From Aquamicrobium lusatiense (GTDB lineage: Bacteria > Pseudomonadota > Alphaproteobacteria > Rhizobiales > Rhizobiaceae), in the NCBI RefSeq assembly GCF_014201615.1, contig NZ_JACHEU010000001.1, positions 2,437,631 to 2,501,630 on the forward strand: DNA of 64,000 nucleotides, written 5' to 3'. Shown piece after piece: positions 7,772-18,339 of the stretch. Positions within the stretch are counted from its first letter, which is position 1; every line of letters begins with the position of its first letter. The notes under the pieces are model-generated. The model made no database searches, was not told where the DNA came from, and saw only the letters and a list, made by a program, of their open reading frames with translations. Position numbers and translations under genes: made by a program.

Positions 7772-9331
7772 ATGTCGCCTGAAAGAAGACGAATTTTGAC
7801 CAATGAAACCATTGCGGAGCCGACCGGCTTCGCCGCTCTGGGAATTTCCGGGCAGCTCCTGAAAGCCACGCATGCGGCCGGCTTCACAGAACCGAAGCCT
7901 ATTCAGGAACAGGCCATCCCCGCCCAGCTCGAAGGCCGTGACATTCTGGGCATTGCCCAGACGGGCTCCGGCAAGACAGCCGCCTTTGCGTTGCCGATCC
8001 TGTCGAAGATCATCGCTCTGGGCACCAAGCGCCGGCCGAAGACAGCGCGGGCGCTGATCCTCGCACCAACCCGCGAACTCGCCGTGCAGATCGAAGACAC
8101 CGTGAAGCTGCTCGCCAAGGGCGCGCATATTTCGACCGCGCTTGTGCTCGGCGGCGTGTCGCGTCACAGCCAGGTCAAGCGTATCGCCCCCGGCGTCGAT
8201 TTCCTGATCGCAACGCCAGGCCGCCTGACGGATCTCGTGCGCGAGAAGGACCTCATCCTTTCCGACACGACCTGGCTCGTTCTCGACGAAGCAGACCGCA
8301 TGCTCGACATGGGCTTCATCAACGACGTTCGCCGCATCGCCAAGGCCACCCACCCCGCAAGGCAGACGGCGCTGTTCTCGGCAACCATGCCGAACGAGAT
8401 CGCCGAGCTCGCAAAGGGCCTTCTGCACGATCCCGTCCGCGTCGAGGTTGCTCCGCAGGGCACCACCGCTTCCGAGATAAAGCAGGGCGTGATCTTTGCC
8501 CGCACGAAGCAGAAGCGGCAGGTCCTCTCCAAAATGCTGGCCGATGAAGCGATGCGTTCCGTCATCATCTTCGCGCGCACCAAGCATGGCGCCGACCGCG
8601 TGACCCGCGATCTCGAGCGTGACGGCTTCGAGGCTGGCGTCATTCACGGCAACAAGAGCCAGAACGCACGCCAGAAGGCCCTGAACGGATTTCGTGACGG
8701 CTCCGTTCGCATTCTGGTGGCCACCGATATCGCTGCGCGCGGCATCGACGTTCCCGGCATCAGCCATGTGGTGAATTTCGACCTGCCCGACGAGGCGGAG
8801 AGCTATGTCCACCGTATCGGCCGCACCGGCCGCAACGGACAGGACGGCGTCGCCATCACCATGGTCGACCCGTCTGAAAACGCCAAGCTGAGACAGGTCG
8901 AGCGGATCATCCGCATGCAACTGCCGGTGCTTGCCGATCACCTCGATGAGCCGGATCCGCAGTCCAGGGCGCGGCCGCAGGGAAGCGATGCCAGACCGGA
9001 CAGCGAGGATACCCGTCCGCAGCGGCGTGATGGCAATCGCCGCCCTTCCGGCGGCCAGCGCAACGCCAATGGCAATCGTGGCCCGAGACGTGGTGGCGAG
9101 GCCGGTGCTGACGCTTCCGCCGGCAATGCCAATGGACGCAACGGCAGGCAGGCAGGAGCGGCCGAGGGGCAGGCAAGACCGGCCAATGCCGCAAAGCGCG
9201 GCGGCAACACCAACCGGCACTGGCCGGAAAAGGCCAATGCCCCCCGCCCTTCCGGCGAGCGTGCGCCCGATGGCGCGAAGCCGCGCAAGTTCCGGCGCAG
9301 GCCCCGCAAGCAGACAGCAAGCGCTGCCTGA
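7772..9331 (+). CDS. rhlE: DEAD-box ATP-dependent RNA helicase, RhlE type
   Basis: A DEAD-box helicase of about 519 residues that unwinds RNA in ribosome assembly or mRNA decay. The motifs appear in order: Q motif (PKPIQEQ), motif I AQTGSGKT, Ia PTRELA, II DEAD, III SAT, and VI HRIGRTGRNG. From about residue 400 the chain becomes a long low-complexity tail rich in Arg, Asn, Gly and Ala ending in basic KFRRRPRKQ, probably an RNA-binding disordered region. The start is uncertain: ATG at 7772 is used here, but TTG at 7796, preceded by purine-rich GAAAGAAGACG, fits family N-termini well. Frames open further upstream to 7712. A strong terminator follows. Confidence 0.9.
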   Translation: MSPERRRILTNETIAEPTGFAALGISGQLLKATHAAGFTEPKPIQEQAIPAQLEGRDILGIAQTGSGKTAAFALPILSKIIALGTKRRPKTARALILAPTRELAVQIEDTVKLLAKGAHISTALVLGGVSRHSQVKRIAPGVDFLIATPGRLTDLVREKDLILSDTTWLVLDEADRMLDMGFINDVRRIAKATHPARQTALFSATMPNEIAELAKGLLHDPVRVEVAPQGTTASEIKQGVIFARTKQKRQVLSKMLADEAMRSVIIFARTKHGADRVTRDLERDGFEAGVIHGNKSQNARQKALNGFRDGSVRILVATDIAARGIDVPGISHVVNFDLPDEAESYVHRIGRTGRNGQDGVAITMVDPSENAKLRQVERIIRMQLPVLADHLDEPDPQSRARPQGSDARPDSEDTRPQRRDGNRRPSGGQRNANGNRGPRRGGEAGADASAGNANGRNGRQAGAAEGQARPANAAKRGGNTNRHWPEKANAPRPSGERAPDGAKPRKFRRRPRKQTASAA

Positions 9332-9347
9332 TGCGAAACCGATGAAC

Positions 9348-9378
9348 AAAAATGGCGGGGAATGTCCCCGCCATTTTT
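9348..9378 (+). terminator. strong rho-independent terminator of the helicase gene
   Basis: A perfect 14-bp stem (arms AAAAATGGCGGGGA and its complement) with a 3-nt loop ends in TTTTT. It begins 16 nt after the helicase stop. The symmetric A- and T-runs mean it could also act on minus-strand transcripts from pyrG. Confidence 0.9.
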
Positions 9379-9388
9379 GTTGCCTGTC

Positions 9389-9490
9389 TTTAAAGCGTGT
9401 CGCGATCCTTCAGATTCGCTGACGCTTTAAGCCTCTGTTTTCACGCATGTCCTTATCCCGAAACCGATTCCCGGTTCCGGGCGATATGCG
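9389..9490 (+). repeat. dispersed two-hairpin repeat, copy 2 (family A, inverted)
   Basis: The reverse complement of this segment matches the repeat at 4567-4672 over its whole length with scattered differences. The TTAAAGCG / CGCTTTAA hairpin is kept; the GCAT-TCG hairpin arms have diverged (ATATCG against ATGTCG). It lies between the convergent helicase and pyrG genes. Confidence 0.85.
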
Positions 9491-9502
9491 TCAGAGCGCT
9501 CG

Positions 9503-11143
<1,641 letters not shown>

Positions 11144-11217
11144 TTAGCGCGGCCGAACCGATTCCGCCAGTGGAAAAACCCTGCCGCATAAGGTTTTCCC
11201 GGGCTTAAGTGTTTCAA

Positions 11218-11248
11218 GCAAAAGGGGCCGGCTCCGGCCGGCCCCTTT
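11218..11248 (-). terminator. rho-independent terminator of the L,D-transpeptidase gene
   Basis: An 11-bp GC-rich stem (AAAGGGGCCGG with its complement) and 6-nt loop are followed on the minus strand by TTTT. It begins about 20 nt after the L,D-transpeptidase stop and ends about 90 nt before the pyrG start. Confidence 0.85.
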
Positions 11249-11266
11249 CAAAGCTGACGCGAACTG

Positions 11267-12394
11267 TCAGAGAACGACGACTTTCGTGCCGGTCTTCACG
11301 CGCCTGTAGAGATCCATCACATGGTCGTTGATCATGCGGAAGCAGCCATTCGACGAATTGGTGCCGATTGTCTGCGGCTGATTGGTGCCATGGATGCGCA
11401 GATAGGTGTCCTTCTTGCCCTCATAGAGGTAGATGGCGCGCGCGCCCAGAGGATTGTCCGGGCCGCCCGGCATACCGTCCTTGTAACGGCCATACTTGGC
11501 GGGCTCACGCTGCTGCATGTCCTTGGTGGGAATCCAACGCGGCCACTCCTGCTTGTCGCCGACGACCGTGGTGCCCTTGTACTGAAGGCCGTCGCGGCCA
11601 ACCGCAATCGCATAGCGACGCGCGGTGAAGGGCGTCTCGACCAGGTAGAGACGATGCGCATTGGTGTCGATGACGATGGTGCCCGGCTCATAGCCGGTGA
11701 AGTTCACCTGCTGTGGCTCGAATTCCGGCTTCACATTGAACTTCTTCTTTGCCTGACGTTCCTGCAAAACGGAGTCGAGAGCCCGCGTCTCGGGAAGATA
11801 GGCAACGGCGCCGGCCGATGCGCTGGCGTTGAAGAGCCCGCCAAACAGACCGCCGCTGCGCTGCTGGGGAACGTCGCGTGCTTCACTTCTGAGTTCGCCA
11901 TTGTTGCCGGTGCGTGCAATGGCCATCGCATCGGCGGACAGCGGCTGCTGGACTTCTTCGATCACGGCAGGGGCTGCGACGACCTGTGGCTTCACAGGAG
12001 CCTGACGCGCAGGCGCGGGTGCCCGCTCTGCTCGCGCCGCCCTGCTCTGCTCGCGCTTTTCCTGAAATGCCTTGCGTTCGGCCTCCGACTTTGCCTTGGC
12101 GGCTTCACGCATGGCCAGCTTCTTGGCCTCGATAGCCCGTGCGCGAGCCTCAGCCTGCTCGATTTTGACCTGCTTCTCCAGTTCCTGGATTCTGGCAAGA
12201 TCTTCGTCGGTCGGCTTTTTCTTGCGCTTCAAGGTTCTGAGCTCGGAAGCGGCGCTTTTGGCGGCCACTTCAACCACGTCAGTAGCGGCAGGGGTTTTAG
12301 GGCCAGCGCCCGCTGCAATGGGGGCTGCATGAACTGGCGCACCCGCATACAGGGAGGCGCACAGGCTCATCAAAATGAAGCTGCGAAGCTGCAT
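11267..12394 (-). CDS. L,D-transpeptidase (YkuD domain) with long charged helical linker
   Basis: A periplasmic enzyme of about 375 residues that forms 3-3 peptidoglycan cross-links or attaches proteins to peptidoglycan. A signal peptide (MQLRSFILMSLCASLYAG, cleavage near APVHA) is followed by a Lys/Glu/Ala-rich stretch (about residues 45-130) predicted to be a long helix or coiled coil, a Pro/Ala linker, and the C-terminal YkuD domain (about 235-375). The catalytic motif is present as HGTNQ then SSNGCFRM with the nucleophile Cys. The ATG at 12394 gives a proper signal peptide; an open frame continues to 12463 through an inverted repeat. A terminator follows the gene. Confidence 0.92.
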   Translation of the reverse strand: MQLRSFILMSLCASLYAGAPVHAAPIAAGAGPKTPAATDVVEVAAKSAASELRTLKRKKKPTDEDLARIQELEKQVKIEQAEARARAIEAKKLAMREAAKAKSEAERKAFQEKREQSRAARAERAPAPARQAPVKPQVVAAPAVIEEVQQPLSADAMAIARTGNNGELRSEARDVPQQRSGGLFGGLFNASASAGAVAYLPETRALDSVLQERQAKKKFNVKPEFEPQQVNFTGYEPGTIVIDTNAHRLYLVETPFTARRYAIAVGRDGLQYKGTTVVGDKQEWPRWIPTKDMQQREPAKYGRYKDGMPGGPDNPLGARAIYLYEGKKDTYLRIHGTNQPQTIGTNSSNGCFRMINDHVMDLYRRVKTGTKVVVL

Positions 12395-12421
12395 GGCGAA
12401 AATCCGATCAGAAAAACTGCT

Positions 12422-12460
12422 GTTGCCCGTGGCTTTGCCCGCAATACCCGCACGGGCAAC
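12422..12460. repeat. inverted repeat in the L,D-transpeptidase leader
   Basis: Perfect 10-nt arms (GTTGCCCGTG / CACGGGCAAC) are separated by 19 nt. The element lies 28-66 nt upstream of the chosen L,D-transpeptidase start and could be an operator or a leader hairpin. Confidence 0.5.
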
Positions 12461-12582
12461 CATCTGCTGATCTATAATCGATTGGCCGGGCGCACCTCAA
12501 GCGGGGCTTTGCATCTTGCCCGGCAAATCATCGTGATAAAATTCATTTGCGACAACTGTGTTCAAACAACAACAGTAGCCGG

Positions 12583-12604
12583 CAGTGGCCGCTCCCGGCC
12601 ACTG
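12583..12604 (-). terminator. hairpin after secG
   Basis: A 9-bp stem (CAGTGGCCG / CGGCCACTG) with a 4-nt loop lies 9 nt after the secG stop on the minus strand. There is no uninterrupted T-run behind it, although the following minus-strand sequence is T/G-rich (TGTTGTTGTTTG). Confidence 0.5.
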
Positions 12605-12612
12605 AAACAGGC

Positions 12613-13074
12613 TTAATTGTTGGGAACCTGAGGTTCCGCAGGCTGCGAAGCGCCTTCGGCAGGCGCCGGAACCGCAGCAGCAGGTTCGGAAGCAGTAGGT
12701 GCAACGGGTGCAGGGACATCAGGAGCGGCCGGGGCCGCTGCGGGCGCCTGCGGCGCAACCTGACCCGGAAGCTGATCGAGAACGCCCTGCTGTGCAGGAG
12801 CATTCTGCTGCTGGGTCGCAGCAGGAACCCGATCGAGAATATCGGTCGGCTTTGCGCCATAACGGGCAATGATGGAGAGCCCGAGCGAGGTGACGAAAAA
12901 CGCGGCGGCGAGAATTGCCGTGGTGCGCGTCAGGGCGTTGGCAGCGCCGCGCGCCGTCATGAAACCGGAACCGCCGCCGATACCAAGCCCTCCACCTTCG
13001 GAACGCTGAACCAGTACCACGCCGACAAGGGCGAGCACGATCATGAGGTGGACGACGATAAGTACGGTTTCCAT
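12613..13074 (-). CDS. secG: preprotein translocase subunit SecG
   Basis: SecG is an inner-membrane component of the SecYEG channel. The product is 153 residues from the ATG at 13074, which follows AGGGTAGACCT. Two membrane segments are visible, at about residues 2-20 (VLIVVHLMIVLALVGVVLV) and 52-70, with the conserved QRSEGGGLGIGGG loop between them. The C-terminal half (residues 75-153) is a Pro/Ala/Gln-rich tail that is typical of alphaproteobacterial SecG and probably disordered. It follows tpiA on the same strand. Confidence 0.95.
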   Translation of the reverse strand: METVLIVVHLMIVLALVGVVLVQRSEGGGLGIGGGSGFMTARGAANALTRTTAILAAAFFVTSLGLSIIARYGAKPTDILDRVPAATQQQNAPAQQGVLDQLPGQVAPQAPAAAPAAPDVPAPVAPTASEPAAAVPAPAEGASQPAEPQVPNN

Positions 13075-13198
13075 AGGTCTACCCTGGCAATGCCTGCGCC
13101 CGCTTGCGCGAGCGTTCCTGAGGACGCGGCTCAATACAATGCTTTGATGGCATTTCCAAGTCCGGGCCCGGAATTAGCCTTCGAAGCCACCATGTAGG

Positions 13199-13218
13199 GG
13201 CGCACGAAGCCGTGCGCC
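13199..13218. repeat. inverted repeat between tpiA and secG
   Basis: Perfect 8-nt arms (GGCGCACG / CGTGCGCC) with a 4-nt loop lie 14 nt after the tpiA stop. A T-run follows only on the plus strand, so it is a weak candidate for a tpiA terminator. Confidence 0.4.
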
Positions 13219-13231
13219 AGCCTTTTCTCTG

Positions 13232-13996
13232 TCACAGATGCTCGTATGCTTCGGCTATGCCGAGGAAATCGGCCGCCTTCAGGCTCGCGCCACCGACCAA
13301 AGCACCATCCACATTGGCAACGCCGAGCAGTTCGACGGCGTTGGATGGCTTGACCGAGCCGCCATAGAGAATGCGCATCGAATTCGCAGCCTCGCCCAGC
13401 CGTTCCACAAGCCGGCCCCGGATGTGGGCATGGGCCTTTGCCACATCATCGGCAGTTGGCGTCAGGCCGGTTCCGATAGCCCAGACCGGCTCATATGCAA
13501 TAATGGTGTTGGCGGCGCTGGCGCTTTCAGGCACCGACCCCTCGATCTGGCGCGACAGCACGTCGAGCGTGTCGCCGGCCTGGCGCTGATCGTTCGTCTC
13601 GCCGATGCAGATGATGGCGATGAGCCCGGCCCGCCACGCGGCTTCGGCCTTGGCGTGAACCGTAGCATCACTCTCGCCATGATCGGTGCGCCGCTCCGAA
13701 TGGCCGACGATGACATGGCTTGCGCCTGCATCCTTCAGCATCTCGGCCGAGATGTCGCCCGTATGCGCGCCGCTGCTGTTGGCGTGGCAATCTTCGCCGC
13801 CGGCGCGAACCGGCGTGCGGGACAGGACTTCAGCAGCCCTTGCCAGAAGCGTGGCCGGTACGCAGACCAGCGCCTCGGTCTGGGCATCAAGGCCCCGCAT
13901 GAAGCCGTCGCCGATCATTCTGAGCTCATCGAGCGAAGCGCTGGTGCCGTTCATCTTCCAGTTGCCCGCAACAAGCGGCCGAATTCCTGGCGTCAT
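13232..13996 (-). CDS. tpiA: triosephosphate isomerase
   Basis: TpiA interconverts dihydroxyacetone phosphate and glyceraldehyde 3-phosphate. The product is 254 residues from the ATG at 13996, preceded by AGGGACAG. The N-terminal GNWKMNG contains the catalytic Asn and Lys, VIVGHSERR holds the electrophilic His, and [13 protein letters not shown] holds the catalytic Glu in the usual loop region. The phosphate-binding LYGGSVKP is present near the C-terminus. The open frame extends 24 codons upstream to 14068, but the shorter start aligns with the family. Confidence 0.98.
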   Translation of the reverse strand: MTPGIRPLVAGNWKMNGTSASLDELRMIGDGFMRGLDAQTEALVCVPATLLARAAEVLSRTPVRAGGEDCHANSSGAHTGDISAEMLKDAGASHVIVGHSERRTDHGESDATVHAKAEAAWRAGLIAIICIGETNDQRQAGDTLDVLSRQIEGSVPESASAANTIIAYEPVWAIGTGLTPTADDVAKAHAHIRGRLVERLGEAANSMRILYGGSVKPSNAVELLGVANVDGALVGGASLKAADFLGIAEAYEHL

Positions 13997-14120
13997 GTCT
14001 TTTCTGTCCCTGAAAGCTTCCATATGGGCGCCTTCAGTATCAAAATCAGGCCACAAAGCAATCGACACTGGCGCACAAGGAGGCTATTGCCCTTGGCTGC
14101 ATCTGAAACCGGAATTGAAC

Positions 14121-16013
14121 ATGCTCGATAGTCTGAGAAAAGCCTCGGGAACCTGGGTCGCCAAAACTTTGCTCCTCATGCTGGTGCTGAGCTTCGCTGT
14201 CTGGGGAATTTCGGGTCAGGTTGCAGGCGTGATCGGCGGCCACGAATCCGTCGTGCGCGTTGGCGGCACGTCGGTCTCGGTCAACGAATATCGTCTGTCC
14301 TATGACAGGCAGATCAATTCGCTCTCCCAGCAGTTCGGCCAGCGTCTTACGCAGGAGCAGGTCAACGCCCTCGGGCTGGACCGTCAGGTGATCGCACAGC
14401 TCGTTTCCGGAGCGCTGCTCGACGAACAGGCCCGCAAGATGGGTCTCGGCATCTCGCAGGACCGCCTCGCCGCCCTCACCCATGAAGATCCGGCTTTCCG
14501 CGGGGCAAACGGACAGTTCGACAGGCAGATGTTCGACTATGTGCTGCGTCAGGTCGGCATGCGGCCGGAAGACTATCTGAACAACAGGGCGCAGGTCGCC
14601 CGGCGCCAGCAGATCATCGAAGCCGTTTCGGATGGACTCAAGGTGCCCGACACATTCCTCAGGGCATTCGCTCTCTATCAGGGTGAGGACCGTACGGTCG
14701 ATTACCTGGTTCTGCCGAAATCATTGGTAGAGCCGGTTGAAGCTCCGTCCGACACCGAGCTTTCCACCTATTTCGAGGCGAACAAGCAGAAATATGCCGC
14801 GCCCGAATATCGTAAATTCTCCTATGTCCGTCTCGAACCCGAAGATATTTCCGATCCGGCCGCGATCAGCGATCAGCAGGTGAGCGAAGATTACGAGAAG
14901 AACAAGTCGCTGTTCACCACCCCTGCCACCCGCAAGATCGAGCAGATCGTTTTCTCATCCGAGCAGGATGCGCAGACGGCTCGCGATTCCATCAACAACG
15001 GCGGAACTTTCGACCGGGTCTATGCCGCGCAGGGCAAGACCGAATCCGATGTTCAGCTCGGAACGCTGGCAAAGGACAAGATTGCAGATCAGGCCGTGGC
15101 GGAAGCAGCCTTCGCGCTGGGGCTGAATGAAGTCAGCCATGTGGTAAAAGGTACTTTTGGCCCGGTGCTTTTGCGCGTGACCGAAATAAATCCCGAGGTG
15201 GTCAAGCCTCTCTCCGAGGTTCAGGATCAGATACGCAAGGACCTCGCCCTCAGCGAAGCCAGCCGCCTGCTGCTCGAAGTTCACGACGCGTATGAGGATG
15301 CCCGCGCCGGCGGCGAGACCATGGAAGAGGCCGCTGCCAAACAACGCCTGAAGGTTGTCACGGTCGAGGCGATCGATCGTTCAGGCCGTGCGCCTGACGA
15401 GAACGTCATTCGTAATCTGCCGGAATCGGCCAACCTCATCCGCGCGGTTTTCGAATCCGAACCGGGCGCCGAGAACGAGGCGCTGCAAACGGCGAATGGC
15501 GGCTATCTGTTCTATGAACTCAACTCCGTCACCCCTGCCCGTGATCGCGCACTGGATGAGGTGAAGGACCGCGTCGTTGCCGACTGGACGGCGCTTGAAA
15601 CCGAAAAGAGACTTCTGGCCAAAGCCGAGGAGCTGAAGAAGCGTGTTGCGGAAGGGGCCGGGCTGGATGTGGTGGCTTCCGAGCTTTCGCTCGAAAAGCA
15701 GACCAAGCGCGGCCTGAAACGCTCCGCGGACGATGCCGACTTCGGCCGCGAGGGAGCAGCCGAAATGTTCGATGTCGGCGAGGGCCAGTCCGGCGTCATT
15801 CCGGCACCGACCGGCGGCGCGCAAATCCTGTTCAAGGTCACTCAGGTGGTGGAACCGGCCGCCGCCGACGCACAGACCGTTCCGGATGACGTGAAGAACT
15901 CCTTCGCCGCGGGCCTCTCCGGCGATCTCCTCGATCAGCTGGTTGCCCAATTGCAGAGCCAGTATCCGGTGGAGATCGACCAGGTGGCCATCTCGCAGGC
16001 ACTGGCCAGATGA
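14121..16013 (+). CDS. ppiD: periplasmic chaperone/peptidyl-prolyl isomerase PpiD-like
   Basis: A membrane-anchored periplasmic folding factor of 630 residues. One transmembrane anchor lies at about residues 14-34 ([20 protein letters not shown]), followed by a SurA-like N-terminal domain and a parvulin-type domain around residues 265-355 ([14 protein letters not shown], then [10 protein letters not shown]). The ATG at 14121 fits the start of PpiD homologues ([12 protein letters not shown]). PpiD stays next to the SecYEG exit and assists envelope proteins. It heads the plus-strand unit ppiD-trpD-trpC-moaC-moeA: its stop overlaps the trpD start by four nt. Confidence 0.93.
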   Translation: MLDSLRKASGTWVAKTLLLMLVLSFAVWGISGQVAGVIGGHESVVRVGGTSVSVNEYRLSYDRQINSLSQQFGQRLTQEQVNALGLDRQVIAQLVSGALLDEQARKMGLGISQDRLAALTHEDPAFRGANGQFDRQMFDYVLRQVGMRPEDYLNNRAQVARRQQIIEAVSDGLKVPDTFLRAFALYQGEDRTVDYLVLPKSLVEPVEAPSDTELSTYFEANKQKYAAPEYRKFSYVRLEPEDISDPAAISDQQVSEDYEKNKSLFTTPATRKIEQIVFSSEQDAQTARDSINNGGTFDRVYAAQGKTESDVQLGTLAKDKIADQAVAEAAFALGLNEVSHVVKGTFGPVLLRVTEINPEVVKPLSEVQDQIRKDLALSEASRLLLEVHDAYEDARAGGETMEEAAAKQRLKVVTVEAIDRSGRAPDENVIRNLPESANLIRAVFESEPGAENEALQTANGGYLFYELNSVTPARDRALDEVKDRVVADWTALETEKRLLAKAEELKKRVAEGAGLDVVASELSLEKQTKRGLKRSADDADFGREGAAEMFDVGEGQSGVIPAPTGGAQILFKVTQVVEPAAADAQTVPDDVKNSFAAGLSGDLLDQLVAQLQSQYPVEIDQVAISQALAR

Positions 16014-17020
16014 GCGCGCTGAAACCCTTCATCGGCAAGGTGGCCACCGGCGACGCACTGAGCTTCGATGAAGCGTGCGATGCCTTCGATATCATCATGT
16101 CGGGTGACGCCACTCCGGGTCAGATCGGCGGCTTCCTGATGGCGCTGCGTGTTCGCGGTGAGACCGTCAGCGAGATTTCCGGTGCCGTCGCGACGATGCG
16201 CAGCAAGATGCTGCCCGTCTCGGCCCCGGTGGAAGCGATCGACATCGTCGGCACAGGCGGCGACGGCTCGCACAGCGTAAACATCTCCACAGCTTCCGCC
16301 TTCGTCATTGCCGCCTGCGGCGTGCCGGTGGCCAAGCATGGGAACCGCGGCCTTTCCTCGCTGACGGGCACCGCAGACGTGCTGACGCGGCTGGGTGTCA
16401 ACATCGAGCTCGCGCCGGAGACCATAGCTCGGTGTATTGAGGAAGCTGGTATCGGCTTCATGTTCGCGCCGTCGCATCACCCGGCAATGAAGCACGTGGG
16501 GCCGATCCGGGTGGAGCTTGGCACACGTACCATCTTCAATCTGCTCGGGCCTCTCACCAACCCTGCAGGGGTCGGACGGCAGCTCGTGGGCGTGTTCGCG
16601 CCCGAATGGGTGCTGCCGGTGGCCGAAGCCCTCAAGGCGCTCGGTTCCAGACATGTGTGGGTCGTTCACGGCGATGGCTATGACGAGATCACCGTAACGG
16701 GCGAAACCCATGTTGCCGAACTCGTGAACGGTGAAATCCGCAGTTTCACCCTCACCCCTGAAGCCTTTGCGCTGCAACGCCATTCCAAGGAAGCGTTGCG
16801 CGGAGGAGATTCGGAATTCAACGCGGCCGCATTGCGCGGTGTTCTTTCGGGAACTCCCGGCGCATATCGTGATACGGTGCTGATGAATGCTGGTGCCGGA
16901 CTGGTCGTTGCCGACAGGGTCAGGACACTTGAAGACGGAATCGTCAGAGCCCGCGAAGCGATCGACAATGGGAATGCGACCAGAGTTCTGAACAAGTTGA
17001 TCGAGGTTTCCAACGCTTAG
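16010..17020 (+). CDS. trpD: anthranilate phosphoribosyltransferase
   Basis: TrpD joins anthranilate to phosphoribosyl pyrophosphate in tryptophan synthesis. The 336-residue protein shows the PRPP loop [15 protein letters not shown], the [17 protein letters not shown] signature, and [11 protein letters not shown]. The ATG overlaps the ppiD stop by four nt (ATGA), and trpC starts two nt after its stop. No trpG (glutamine amidotransferase) is present here; in this order the anthranilate synthase is usually a fused trpEG elsewhere. Confidence 0.98.
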   Translation: MSALKPFIGKVATGDALSFDEACDAFDIIMSGDATPGQIGGFLMALRVRGETVSEISGAVATMRSKMLPVSAPVEAIDIVGTGGDGSHSVNISTASAFVIAACGVPVAKHGNRGLSSLTGTADVLTRLGVNIELAPETIARCIEEAGIGFMFAPSHHPAMKHVGPIRVELGTRTIFNLLGPLTNPAGVGRQLVGVFAPEWVLPVAEALKALGSRHVWVVHGDGYDEITVTGETHVAELVNGEIRSFTLTPEAFALQRHSKEALRGGDSEFNAAALRGVLSGTPGAYRDTVLMNAGAGLVVADRVRTLEDGIVRAREAIDNGNATRVLNKLIEVSNA

Positions 17021-17022
17021 CC

Positions 17023-17829
17023 ATGTCAGACATTCTGCGTAAGATTGAAGCCTACAAGCGTGACGAGATCGCCGCAGCAAAGGCGCGCAGGCCCCTTTCC
17101 GAGCTGAAAGCCCGGGCAGCAGATCAGGAAAAGCCGCGCGGCTTCCTGTCCGCACTTGAAACATGCAATCACGAAGGCCGCTTCGCGCTCATTGCCGAGA
17201 TCAAGAAAGCCAGCCCGTCAAAAGGCCTTATCCGGGCCGATTTCGATCCGCCCGCTCTTGCCCGTGCCTATGAGGCCGGCGGCGCTGCCTGCCTTTCGGT
17301 GCTGACGGACGGACCGTCTTTTCAGGGCGCCCCGGAATATCTGACCCGGGCGCGTGAGGCTGTCAGCCTTCCCGCGCTGCGCAAGGATTTTCTGTTCGAC
17401 ACCTATCAGGTGCATGAGGCGCGCGCATGGGGGGCGGATGCGATCCTCATCATCATGGCAAGCGTCGATGATGCCACCGCGCAGGCGCTCGAAGACACCG
17501 CCTTCTCGCTCGGCATGGACGCACTGATCGAGGTGCATGACGAGGAAGAAACGGTTCGTGCGCTTCGCCTTTCCTCGCGCCTTATCGGGATCAACAACCG
17601 CAATCTGCGCACCTTCGAAACCTCGCTGGAAACCAGCGAACGTCTTGCCCCGATGATTCCGGCCGACAGGCTGCTCGTCGGCGAGAGCGGTATCTTCACC
17701 AATGAGGACTGCAAGCGGCTGGCCCGGAGCGGCATCGGCACCTTCCTCGTTGGCGAAAGCCTGATGCGTCAGGATGACGTTACCAGTGCCACGCGCATCC
17801 TCCTTGGGCTCGAATCAGGCGAGGCATAG
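17023..17829 (+). CDS. trpC: indole-3-glycerol phosphate synthase
   Basis: TrpC closes the indole ring of carboxyphenylaminodeoxyribulose phosphate. The 268-residue beta/alpha barrel has the hallmark [14 protein letters not shown] (catalytic Lys and phosphate contacts), [20 protein letters not shown] and GESGIFT. It is monofunctional, with no TrpF domain. The start is two nt after trpD and the next gene, moaC, begins five nt after its stop, which makes translational coupling likely. Confidence 0.98.
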   Translation: MSDILRKIEAYKRDEIAAAKARRPLSELKARAADQEKPRGFLSALETCNHEGRFALIAEIKKASPSKGLIRADFDPPALARAYEAGGAACLSVLTDGPSFQGAPEYLTRAREAVSLPALRKDFLFDTYQVHEARAWGADAILIIMASVDDATAQALEDTAFSLGMDALIEVHDEEETVRALRLSSRLIGINNRNLRTFETSLETSERLAPMIPADRLLVGESGIFTNEDCKRLARSGIGTFLVGESLMRQDDVTSATRILLGLESGEA

Positions 17830-17834
17830 CTGCC

Positions 17835-18338
17835 GTGAGCGAACGCCCCTCCCCGGCCGGAACCGGCCTTACGCATATCGGCGCTTCCGGCGAAGCGCAT
17901 ATGGTCGATGTCGGCGGCAAGGCCGAGACCGTACGGGAGGCTATCGCCGGGGGCAGCGTTCGCATGCAGGCCGAAACGCTTGCCATGATCCTCGCAGGCA
18001 ACGCTAAGAAAGGCGACGTCCTTTCGACAGCCCGCATAGCCGGCATCATGGCCGCCAAGAAGGCGCACGAGCTCATCCCGCTCTGCCACCCCCTGCTGCT
18101 CACCAAGGTCAGCGTCGATATCGAGCCGGATCACGATCTGCCGGGCCTCAGGGTTCAGGCGCTGGCGCGCGTCACCGGCAAGACCGGCGTTGAAATGGAG
18201 GCGCTGACGGCTGCGTCCGTCGCCTGCCTCACCATCTACGACATGGCCAAGGCCGTGGACCGCGCGATGATTATTTCCGACATCAGGCTTACCTCCAAGA
18301 CCGGAGGAAAATCAGGCGACTACAAGGCAGAACCCTGA
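17835..18338 (+). CDS. moaC: cyclic pyranopterin monophosphate synthase MoaC
   Basis: MoaC acts with MoaA to convert GTP to cyclic pyranopterin monophosphate, the first molybdenum cofactor intermediate. The 167-residue protein has [34 protein letters not shown] with the LCHP motif, and [11 protein letters not shown], all typical of MoaC. The GTG start at 17835 fits the close spacing to trpC. It is followed by moeA after one nt. Confidence 0.97.
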   Translation: MSERPSPAGTGLTHIGASGEAHMVDVGGKAETVREAIAGGSVRMQAETLAMILAGNAKKGDVLSTARIAGIMAAKKAHELIPLCHPLLLTKVSVDIEPDHDLPGLRVQALARVTGKTGVEMEALTAASVACLTIYDMAKAVDRAMIISDIRLTSKTGGKSGDYKAEP

Positions 18339-18339
18339 C

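Noticed and set aside
7733..9349. 538-codon minus-strand frame antisense to the helicase
   Set aside because: It is the codon-bias shadow of the helicase gene.
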